Part shown: positions 1-4,175 of the stretch, piece after piece | Layout of the letters: each line of letters starts with the position of its first letter | Position numbering within the stretch: position 1 is the first letter of the stretch | Origin: Alphaproteobacteria bacterium | GTDB lineage: Bacteria; Pseudomonadota; Alphaproteobacteria; Rhizobiales; Aestuariivirgaceae | Reading direction: 5' to 3' | DNA length: 5,368 nt | Assembly (NCBI GenBank): GCA_024639035.1 | Contig: JAHEJE010000207.1 | Location: 1 to 5,368 of the forward strand | The notes under the pieces: generated by a model | The model's input: the letters and a program-made list of their open reading frames with translations, nothing else | Databases searched by the model: none | What the model was told of the DNA's origin: nothing | Translations under genes and position numbers: made by a program

Positions 1-168
1 GAGCGCCACCGTGCAGGCGCCGCAATCGCCCTCGTTGCAGCCTTCCTTGGTGCCGGTGCGGCGGCGGGACACGCGCAGCCAGTCGAGCAGCGTGTCCATC
101 GGGCCGAGGTCGGCAACCTCGGTCACCTCACCACGGTAGCGAAACCGTATGCGGCCGCGGGTGGCCAT
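1..168 (-). CDS. xdhA: Xanthine dehydrogenase small (FeS) subunit XdhA, N-terminal fragment
   Basis: Only the first 56 residues are inside the window; the gene runs off the left edge. The visible part is the start of a plant-type [2Fe-2S] ferredoxin domain: a short beta region (RGRIRFRYRGEV), the segment MDTLLDWLR, then KEGCNEGDCGACTVAL with cysteines at residues 44, 49 and 52. This C-x4-C-x2-C pattern is the cluster-binding signature of the molybdenum hydroxylase FeS subunit. In this family the small subunit passes electrons from the molybdopterin subunit to FAD during oxidation of hypoxanthine and xanthine to urate. The ATG (166-168) overlaps the TGA of the upstream uraH by one base (TGATG), which suggests translational coupling and a shared operon. 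A related hydroxylase, such as CO dehydrogenase small subunit or an aldehyde oxidase, has a similar N-terminus, but the uraH neighbour and the GCNEGDCGAC signature favour XdhA. Confidence 0.88.
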   Translation of the reverse strand, partial: MATRGRIRFRYRGEVTEVADLGPMDTLLDWLRVSRRRTGTKEGCNEGDCGACTVAL

Positions 169-518
169 CAGCTGCCCCGGTAGGTCGAATAGCCGTAGGG
201 GCTGAGCAGCAGCGGCACATGATAGTGGGCGCCCGCATCGGCAATGCCAAAGCGGATCGGGATCACGTCGAGAAACGCCGGGTCCGCCAGGGCCGTACCG
301 TTCGCCCGCAGGTAGTCACCGGCATGGAACCGCAGTTCATAGGTGCCCACGGTGAAATCTCCGCCCTCCAGCAGCGCGCCGTCGACGCGGCCGTCGTCGT
401 TGGTGACCTCGGTCTTCAGGTGCTCGTCGTGTCCGGCCAGGCGCCACAGCTCGATGCGCAGACCGTGCGCCGGCGCGCCGGCGGCGGTATCCAGCACATG
501 CGTGGTCAATCGACCCAT
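168..518 (-). CDS. uraH: 5-hydroxyisourate hydrolase (transthyretin-like)
   Basis: 116 residues, the full length usual for bacterial HIU hydrolase. It hydrolyses 5-hydroxyisourate, the unstable product of urate oxidation, to OHCU on the way to allantoin. The N-terminus has the family motif LTTHVLD (His7). The middle has DDGRVDG (Arg44). The C-terminus is HYHVPLLLSPYGYSTYRGS, with His98 and His100 and ending in the diagnostic YRGS, which separates the enzyme from true transthyretin. The His7, Arg44, His98 set corresponds to the known catalytic residues. No signal peptide is seen, so it is presumably cytoplasmic. The ATG at 516-518 is preceded by a good Shine-Dalgarno sequence (GGGAGGA on the minus strand, 523-529). 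Its stop overlaps the xdhA start by one base, so it is the upstream member of a purine-catabolism operon. An inserted MITE ends at 536, so the promoter must lie in or beyond that element. Confidence 0.95.
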   Translation of the reverse strand: MGRLTTHVLDTAAGAPAHGLRIELWRLAGHDEHLKTEVTNDDGRVDGALLEGGDFTVGTYELRFHAGDYLRANGTALADPAFLDVIPIRFGIADAGAHYHVPLLLSPYGYSTYRGS

Positions 519-533
519 ATGGTCCTCCCTTTT

Positions 534-697
534 TAGGGTCAGGACTCATTAATTAGCATCATTCTGTTTGTTAAGGAGGGTTCGAATGCTGGAAAACAAG
601 CGCAAGACAAGGCTATTTGCCTTATCGAGCATTGTTTGCCTGCAGGCGGGCCCTCCTTGGCAAACAGAATGATGCTAATTAATGAGTCCTGACCCTA
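534..697. mobile_element. MITE-like element, 160 bp with 45-bp terminal inverted repeats and TA target duplication
   Basis: The left arm 536-580 (beginning GGGTCAGGACTCATTAATTA) and the right arm 651-695 are inverted copies, matching at 43 of 45 positions; the only differences are TT at 571-572 against GG at 659-660. Both ends are flanked by TA (534-535 and 696-697), as expected of a target-site duplication. The 70-bp centre (581-650) has no plausible gene. It contains a small hairpin (AAGGC 609-613 with GCCTT 619-623) and the palindrome GCCTGCAGGC (638-647). A non-autonomous element mobilised in trans is the natural reading. TA duplications are known from IS630/mariner-type elements and from one subgroup of the IS5 family; which one applies cannot be decided here. 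The whole element could fold into a long hairpin if transcribed. Its near-identical arms suggest a fairly recent insertion. Confidence 0.85.
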
Positions 698-831
698 GCC
701 ATTCTGCCGCAAGACTTGCGTTCCAAGAAGAACAATATTTGAAGAACGCATGGCTCAGCGGGTCCTTTATCATCTCGGCGACAACGGCTATAGGGTCATC
801 ACCTCACACGCCGAAAGTCAAACACAGCCTC
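698..831. other. Control region upstream of the argE-like gene
   Basis: This is 134 bp between the MITE and the argE-like start. The argE reading frame stays open through it, back to an ATG inside the MITE arm (682), but the encoded 50-residue extension has no resemblance to M20 peptidases and is probably not translated. I found no pair of -35 and -10 boxes with acceptable spacing and no strong Shine-Dalgarno sequence before the ATG at 832. The stretch, together with the MITE, forms the divergent intergenic region between uraH and argE. Confidence 0.5.
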
Positions 832-1983
832 ATGTCGCGCACCATAGACTATCTCGACCGCCTGATCGCCTTTCCAACCGTAAGCCGCGACAGCAACCTC
901 GACCTCATCGGCTATGTGCGCGGTGAACTGGAGCCGCTCGGGTTCCGCTGCCTGCTGGCACCGAGCGAGGATGGCCGCAAGGCCAACCTGTATGCCTCGA
1001 TCGGACCCGAGGACGTGCCCGGCATCGTGCTGTCCGGTCACACCGACGTCGTTCCGGTCGAAGGCCAGGACTGGTCGAGCGATCCGTTCGTCATGCGCCG
1101 GGCGGACGGCAAACTCTATGGCCGCGGCAGCGTCGACATGAAAGGCTTCATCGCCGCCTGCCTGTCACTGGCCCATGACATCGACGCCGCCCGCCTCACC
1201 GCTCCTTTGCACTTCGCCTTTTCCTACGATGAGGAAATCGGCTGCATCGGCGTGCGCCGGCTGATCGACCTGCTCGAAGGCGTGTCGCCGCGCCCGCGAT
1301 TCTGCATCATCGGCGAACCAACCTCGATGCAGATCGCGGTGGCCCACAAGGGCAAGGATGGCGCCAGGGTATCGTGCACCGGGCTCGAGGCCCATTCGTC
1401 GTTTGCGCCCAACGGCGTCAACGCCATCCATTTGGCCATCGACCTGATCAACGACATCCGCGCCCTGCAGACCGAGATCGCCGAGACCGGCAACCGCGAC
1501 GGCGATTACGACGTGCCCTACACCACCCTGCATGTCGGCAAGATCGCCGGTGGCGAGGCGCTCAACATCGTGCCCAACCTGGCGACCTTCGAATTCGAGA
1601 TCCGCAACATCGCCGACGACGATCCGGCCGCTCTCCTGGCGCGCATCGGCGCTGCCGCTGAGGCCATCGCCACCAAAGCCCGTGAGGTTTTCCCCGGCGC
1701 GGCGATCCACTTTGCCCCCGGCACCGCCTACCCGGCGCTCGACACAGCGCCGGACGCCGAGGTCGTCTCGTTCGTCAAGTCGCTCACCGGCAGCAACGCG
1801 ACCACCAAGATCTCGTTCGGCACCGAGGGCGGCCTGTTCAACGCCCGCCTCGGCATCCCCACCGTCGTCTGCGGCCCCGGCTCGATCGCGGTCGCCCACA
1901 AGCCCGACGAATACATCGCCGAAAGCCAGCTCACGCGCTGCGAGGCGATGTTGGCGGAGTTGCTGCGCAGGGTGAGTGATTGA
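832..1983 (+). CDS. argE: Acetylornithine deacetylase-like M20 metallopeptidase (ArgE/DapE family)
   Basis: 383 residues from the chosen ATG, the normal length for ArgE, which removes acetate from N-acetylornithine in arginine synthesis with a two-metal centre. All M20 landmarks are present: SGHTDVVP (His70, Asp72), YGRGSVDMKG (bridging Asp102), SYDEEIGCIG (base Glu134 and metal ligand Glu135), IIGEPT (Glu162), the dimerisation-domain motif EAHSS (His188), and near the end FGTEGGLFN followed by GPGSIAVAHKPDE (metal ligand His356). The lid domain lies at roughly residues 175-290. The start at 832 is preferred over the in-frame ATG at 682 because MSRTIDYLDRLIAFPTVS is the usual N-terminus of the family and because 682 lies inside the inserted MITE. 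The gene stands alone, divergent from uraH and convergent with the channel gene. Family members also deacylate other N-acyl amino acids, so acetylornithine as substrate is likely but not certain. Confidence 0.88.
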   Translation: MSRTIDYLDRLIAFPTVSRDSNLDLIGYVRGELEPLGFRCLLAPSEDGRKANLYASIGPEDVPGIVLSGHTDVVPVEGQDWSSDPFVMRRADGKLYGRGSVDMKGFIAACLSLAHDIDAARLTAPLHFAFSYDEEIGCIGVRRLIDLLEGVSPRPRFCIIGEPTSMQIAVAHKGKDGARVSCTGLEAHSSFAPNGVNAIHLAIDLINDIRALQTEIAETGNRDGDYDVPYTTLHVGKIAGGEALNIVPNLATFEFEIRNIADDDPAALLARIGAAAEAIATKAREVFPGAAIHFAPGTAYPALDTAPDAEVVSFVKSLTGSNATTKISFGTEGGLFNARLGIPTVVCGPGSIAVAHKPDEYIAESQLTRCEAMLAELLRRVSD

Positions 1984-2041
1984 TGTCACCTGCCGCCGTT
2001 ACAGTCATCGGCAGCCCGCGACGGCACGGAACGACAGTGTT

Positions 2042-2824
2042 TTAATGCTTTAGCGCCCGCACTTCCTCGCGCAAAGCCTTGACCTCGACCAGGATCTGTT
2101 CGGTTTCGCTGATCATTTGGTCGCGCTCGGCGCGGGCCTCGGCCTCATGTTCGGACTGCATGGCATCGACGATGACACCGATAAACAAGTTCAGCACGGT
2201 GAAAGCAGTGACGATGATGAACGGTACGAACAGCGCCCAGGCATAAGGATACTGTTCCATCACCGGGCGCACGATGCCCATCGACCAGCTTTCCAAAGTC
2301 ATGACCTGGAACAGCGTATAGGCGGACGCCGGCAGCGATCCGAACCACTCGGGAAACGCCTCGGCGAACAGCTTGGTCGAAATCACCGCAAAGACGTAGA
2401 AGACCAGAAACAGCAGCAGAACGATCGACCCCATACCGGGCAAAGCGTTGAGCAGACCGGTGACAACCCGGCGCATCGACTGCACCGTCGAGACGAGGCG
2501 CAGCACCCGCAAGATGCGGAACGCGCGCAGCACTGACAGCGCACCGGTGGCCGGCACCAGCGCGATGGCCACGACCACGAAGTCGAAGATCCGCCACGGA
2601 TCGCGCCAAAATCCCCTGAAATCGGCATACAGCCGGGCGGCGATCTCAAGCACGAATATGCCCAGCACCGCCCTGTCGATCACCTTCAGAAAACCACCGA
2701 ACCGCTCCATGATGGCCGGTGATGTCTCAAGGCCAAGGGTGACCGCGTTGATGGCGATCAAAATCAAAATCCAGCGCTCAAACAGCGGCGATGCGATCAC
2801 CGCGCCTATTCTTTCACTAGCCAT
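2042..2824 (-). CDS. Bacterial voltage-gated sodium channel (NaChBac/NavAb type, ion transport family)
   Basis: 260 residues forming one six-helix channel subunit; four such subunits make a tetramer in the inner membrane. Approximate layout: S1 17-35, S2 50-68, S3 80-95, S4 97-112, S5 130-152, pore helix 165-177, S6 197-222. S4 has arginines every third residue (100, 103, 106, 109), the voltage sensor. The selectivity filter is TLESWSM (176-182), with the key Glu178; the following GIVRPVME matches the NavAb/NaChBac class, which conducts sodium. After S6 (NLFIGVIVDAM) comes an acidic, charged tail (225-260) with heptad-like spacing, expected to form the tetramerising coiled coil. I chose the ATG at 2822-2824, with AGG six bases upstream on the minus strand. 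A GTG seven codons further upstream (2843-2845) is the alternative and would give 267 residues. In other bacteria such channels affect motility and pH or sodium responses; nothing nearby points to a specific role. Confidence 0.93.
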   Translation of the reverse strand: MASERIGAVIASPLFERWILILIAINAVTLGLETSPAIMERFGGFLKVIDRAVLGIFVLEIAARLYADFRGFWRDPWRIFDFVVVAIALVPATGALSVLRAFRILRVLRLVSTVQSMRRVVTGLLNALPGMGSIVLLLFLVFYVFAVISTKLFAEAFPEWFGSLPASAYTLFQVMTLESWSMGIVRPVMEQYPYAWALFVPFIIVTAFTVLNLFIGVIVDAMQSEHEAEARAERDQMISETEQILVEVKALREEVRALKH

Positions 2825-2997
2825 AGCCGACCTGCACCAATCCACCCGACGCCTTAAGCCCTATCTGGCCGGATCGCGGTCTGGAATCAAGCCTCTTTGA
2901 ACCGTGAGACCGGGAAAGGGCGAACTGGCCCTGCGAAAACAAACAAACGCAACGCCAACGGCCCGCGCCGCAGATCGGGCATTGTACCCAGAACATC

Positions 2998-3101
2998 GTC
3001 ATCACCCGACTTGATCGGGTGATCCAGTATCCACTGGCTCCAGAATGAAAGACGACACCTGCCGAAGATTACTGGATTGCCCGGTCGCGCCGGGCAATGA
3101 C
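2998..3101. repeat. Inverted pair of REP-like palindromic units
   Basis: There are two units of about 32 bp in opposite orientation. The left unit has GTC followed by ATCACCCGA-cttga-TCGGGTGAT (3001-3023) and CCAGTA. The right unit has TACTGG, then ATTGCCCGG-tcgcg-CCGGGCAAT (3076-3098) and GAC. Each has a perfect 9-bp stem with a 5-base loop, and the outer parts (GTC/GAC, CCAGTA/TACTGG) pair the two units with each other. The stems differ in sequence but remain paired. This resembles the dispersed alphaproteobacterial intergenic repeats that begin with GTCAT and end with ATCCAG. The function is unknown. Confidence 0.75.
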
Positions 3102-3115
3102 AATCGAAGAGGAAC

Positions 3116-3162
3116 GGGGCAGGAGTGCCTCGTCATTTGGGTGACGACCAGTATGTTGCCCC
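3116..3162. repeat. Nested imperfect palindrome
   Basis: GGGGCA (3116-3121) pairs with TGCCCC (3157-3162). An inner stem, CGTCA (3131-3135) with TGACG (3142-3146), lies between them. No T-run follows on either strand, so a factor-independent terminator is not supported. It lies directly after the REP-like pair and may be part of the same repeat mosaic. Confidence 0.35.
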
Positions 3163-3211
3163 ACTATCAATCCCCCCGCGATCCTGAATAGAGATAATTT
3201 TCATATTTTGC

Positions 3212-3240
3212 TTGACAAATTAGAACAAATAAGGTACAAA
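3212..3240 (+). promoter_or_regulatory. Sigma70-type promoter in an AT-rich stretch
   Basis: A perfect -35 box TTGACA (3212-3217) is followed after exactly 17 bases by TACAAA (3235-3240), which matches the -10 consensus at four of six positions. The surrounding 3185-3245 is clearly more AT-rich than the rest of the window, as is usual for promoters in GC-rich genomes. Transcription would start near 3247 and run rightward into the leader hairpin and the small ORF at 3382. This is the best promoter in the window, yet no recognisable gene follows. Confidence 0.55.
3223..3237 (+). promoter_or_regulatory. LexA-like (SOS) operator GAAC-N7-GTAC
   Basis: GAAC (3223-3226), seven bases, then GTAC (3234-3237). 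The alphaproteobacterial LexA site is GAAC-N7-GAAC (or its complement GTTC-N7-GTTC), so seven of eight fixed positions match. The site sits inside the spacer and touches the -10 box of the promoter at 3212-3240, where a bound repressor would block RNA polymerase. The position is convincing; the single mismatch and lack of a known SOS gene downstream keep this tentative. Confidence 0.4.
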
Positions 3241-3328
3241 CAATCCAACCCGTCACCCTGTTCATGCAGCAGGAGACGTGCACTCTCAACTGACACGGGT
3301 GGTGGCGGGAACGGTTCCGGAGTCCAAC

Positions 3329-3362
3329 GGGCCTGCCTGACCTACGGAGACAGGTGCGGCCC
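3329..3362 (+). other. Leader hairpin upstream of the small ORF
   Basis: GGGCC (3329-3333) pairs with GGCCC (3358-3362) and CCTG (3336-3339) with CAGG (3351-3354), around an 11-base loop with a small internal bulge. It lies in the presumed 5' leader made from the promoter at 3212, ending 10 bases before the ribosome binding site at 3372-3378. It does not match any riboswitch consensus I know. Confidence 0.35.
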
Positions 3363-3381
3363 CAGACGCAGAGAGGTGACG

Positions 3382-3585
3382 ATGATGGTAAACGGGTTTG
3401 CAGAAGACCTTTCAGCCGTTGTCGCGCCGTTGAGCTTTGCGCAGGGTTCCGGCGACACATGTCCGACCCTTGGTGGAAACATCAAGCGCCGACCGGCACG
3501 TCCGCCGGTTTCGGCGGCCGGCGCCCGTCTGCTTTTTGCGGCACCGGCCAATGGAATTGGCGGCAAGATCGGCCATCTGCCGTAG
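3382..3585 (+). CDS. Doubtful small hypothetical protein, 67 codons
   Basis: The ORF begins ATGATG (3382 or 3385) after a good ribosome binding site, AGAGGTGA (3372-3379), and ends at TAG 3583-3585. The predicted protein (MMVNGFAEDLSAVVAPLSF at the start) has no membrane helix, signal peptide or family motif that I recognise. It is rich in Gly, Ala and Pro with one basic patch (KRRPARPP, about residues 35-42). In favour: a good promoter upstream and the ribosome binding site. Against: third codon positions are only about 61% G or C, clearly less biased than expected in this genome, and the centre of the ORF coincides with a strong hairpin (3486-3524). The alternative is a non-coding RNA, or the remnant of an SOS gene whose body has been lost. 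Confidence 0.3.
   Translation: MMVNGFAEDLSAVVAPLSFAQGSGDTCPTLGGNIKRRPARPPVSAAGARLLFAAPANGIGGKIGHLP
3486..3537 (+). other. GC-rich hairpin with a delayed T-run
   Basis: The inner stem CCGCCG (3502-3507) pairs with CGGCGG (3512-3517) over the loop GTTT; the outer stem GCGCCG (3486-3491) pairs with CGGCGC (3519-3524). A run of five T lies at 3533-3537. The T-run starts eight bases after the hairpin, so this is not a classical terminator, but it could mark the 3' end of a structured RNA starting near 3247. Confidence 0.3.
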
Positions 3586-3586
3586 C

Positions 3587-3598
3587 GGGGTTCGCCCC
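3587..3598 (+). other. Short hairpin with TTCG loop
   Basis: GGGG (3587-3590), loop TTCG, CCCC (3595-3598), just after the stop codon of the small ORF and followed by CTTAAA. The stem is only four base pairs and the closing pair is G-C, so it is not the extra-stable C(UUCG)G form. It may end the small transcript, weakly. Confidence 0.25.
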
Positions 3599-3612
3599 CT
3601 TAAAGACCGTGG

Positions 3613-3696
3613 CGGAATGCTTCATGCGGGTTGCACCCGTAGCCTACTTCCGTTTCCCATCCGGCGACGTTGCCATGCAACCTCATGAGCATTCCG
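3613..3696. repeat. Imperfect long inverted repeat
   Basis: The left arm 3613-3634 (CGGAATGCTTCATGCGGGTTGC) and the right arm 3677-3696 are inverted copies with two inserted bases and about one mismatch. Smaller hairpins nest in it: CGGGT-tgc-ACCCG (3627-3639) and GTTGC-cat-GCAAC (3669-3681). It could be a small degenerate mobile repeat or a structured RNA segment. No target duplication is evident. Confidence 0.5.
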
Positions 3697-3770
3697 TCCC
3701 TCCTGACTTTCGTTCAGCCGCCTCAAACCGAGTTGGCGGCAAAGCCATGTCCGGTTGTTGGGGTGTTTTT

Positions 3771-3877
3771 TTGTTTTCCGCTCCGGCCCAGGAGTCTTTG
3801 CCTTCCGCCCCGGCCTCCGCCGGGCCGTCCGCTCACGTCGCTTCGCTCCTGTTGTTGGATTGTTTTCCGCTCCGGCC
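3771..3877 (+). repeat. Direct repeats of 18 bp (3771-3788 and 3860-3877)
   Basis: TTGTTTTCCGCTCCGGCC occurs identically at 3771-3788 and 3860-3877, 89 bases apart. The second copy is the beginning of the complete structured repeat at 3863-3950. The first appears to be a truncated copy of the same unit, since the following sequence does not complete the stem. This points to local duplication within the repeat cluster. Confidence 0.7.
3805..3840 (+). repeat. Structured repeat, partial copy A
   Basis: The stem CGCCCCGGC (3806-3814), loop CTCC and GCCGGGCCG (3819-3827) pairs at eight of nine positions, with one C-C mismatch. It is followed by TCCGCTCACG, closely matching the same position in copy C (TCCGTTCACG). 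The second half of the unit, with its second stem, is missing, so it is truncated. Confidence 0.6.
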
Positions 3878-3950
3878 TCCGCCGGAGCGTGCGTTCGCGG
3901 GCTGGCGCAAAGCGAAGTCGCTTTGCTTGCCCTGCCACGCAGGGGGGGAG
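3863..3950 (+). repeat. Structured repeat, complete copy B
   Basis: The unit is TTTTC, then the perfect 9-bp stem CGCTCCGGC (3868-3876), loop CTCC, GCCGGAGCG (3881-3889); a linker containing GGGCTGGCGCA; a second perfect 9-bp stem GCAAAGCGA (3907-3915) with TCGCTTTGC (3918-3926); the conserved tail TTGCCCTGCCACG (3927-3939); and a G-rich end. It is the inverted partner of copy C on the other side of a 139-bp core. Confidence 0.72.
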
Positions 3951-3985
3951 GTAAACTTGCTGAAGCGGCGCAGCGTACTCCAGTC

Positions 3986-4020
3986 CCCTCCCCTAGAAAG
4001 GGGGAGGGTTAGGGTGGGGG
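3986..4020 (+). repeat. CCCTCCCC hairpin overlapping a G-quadruplex motif
   Basis: CCCTCCCC (3986-3993) pairs with GGGGAGGG (4001-4008) over a seven-base loop. The right arm continues into four G-runs: GGGGG (4000-4004), GGG (4006-4008), GGG (4012-4014) and GGGGG (4016-4020), with loops of 1, 3 and 1 bases. This is a textbook four-tract quadruplex pattern. Intergenic sequences of the type GGGAGGGTTAGGGTGGGG are widespread in proteobacterial genomes. Hairpin and quadruplex are mutually exclusive folds. Confidence 0.65.
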
Positions 4021-4089
4021 TTGATGGCGGTTCAGCCGGACCGGAGCGCCAGCCTAATCTCCGCCCCGGCAAAACACCTCAGGTGCACG

Positions 4090-4174
4090 CCTCCCTCCGT
4101 GGCAGGGCAAGCATTGCGATCAGCAATGCGCCAGCCCGTGAACGGACGGTCGCGCGGAGGCGCGAGCGGAAAAA
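4090..4174 (-). repeat. Structured repeat, complete copy C, inverted, abutting the HisA-like stop codon
   Basis: Read on the minus strand it starts TTTTTCCGCTC, with first stem TCGCGC (4160-4165 complement) and GCGCGA around the same CTCC loop, then a CGGGCTGGCGCA linker, second stem GCATTGC with GCAATGC (4111-4129), and the tail TGCTTGCCCTGCCACG. Linker and tail are identical to copy B, while both stems differ yet still pair. It begins one base after the HisA-like stop codon, so it would lie in that gene's 3' untranslated region and may shape its transcript end. Confidence 0.72.
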
Positions 4175-4175
4175 C

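Larger units (their letters stand above)
2825..4175. other. Large gene-poor interval rich in palindromes
   Basis: These 1351 bases separate the channel gene from the HisA-like gene. No ORF here has a recognisable protein family. The interval holds REP-like palindromes, a promoter with a LexA-like box, one doubtful small ORF and several hairpins, each listed separately, and a cluster of structured repeats up to the end of the HisA-like gene. The stretch 2825-2997 shows no convincing promoter or repeat; it should contain the channel gene's promoter, which I could not locate. A plus-strand frame is open from 3354 through the HisA-like gene to 4937, but this reflects high GC and is not taken as a gene. 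Confidence 0.7.

Noticed and set aside
791..798. TAGGGTCA, identical to the MITE left end including the TA (534-541)
   Set aside because: Similarity stops after eight bases and no matching inverted end is found, so this is probably chance.
682..831. N-terminal extension of the argE-like protein from the ATG at 682
   Set aside because: The ATG is part of the MITE arm, the extra 50 residues do not resemble M20 proteins, and the family N-terminus begins at 832.
1165..1989. Minus-strand open frame of 274 codons
   Set aside because: It is antisense to the argE-like gene, whose motifs are unambiguous; the product is Gly/Asp/Val-rich without any motif.
1984..2041. Possible bidirectional terminator between the convergent argE-like and channel genes
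   Set aside because: TGCCG (1991-1995) can pair with CGGCA (2009-2013), but the loop is 13 bases, the stem is short and the nearest T-run (2040-2043) is far away.
3264..3293. Nine-codon leader peptide (MQQETCTLN) in the presumed leader
   Set aside because: There is no Shine-Dalgarno sequence before it and no run of regulatory codons that would suggest attenuation.
3167..3460. Minus-strand open frame of 97 codons
   Set aside because: It overlaps the plus-strand promoter and leader, has no family motif and no good ribosome binding site, and its composition looks random.
3771..4174. CRISPR array
   Set aside because: The repeats are few, unequal in length, partly inverted and irregularly spaced; there are no uniform spacers and no cas genes.
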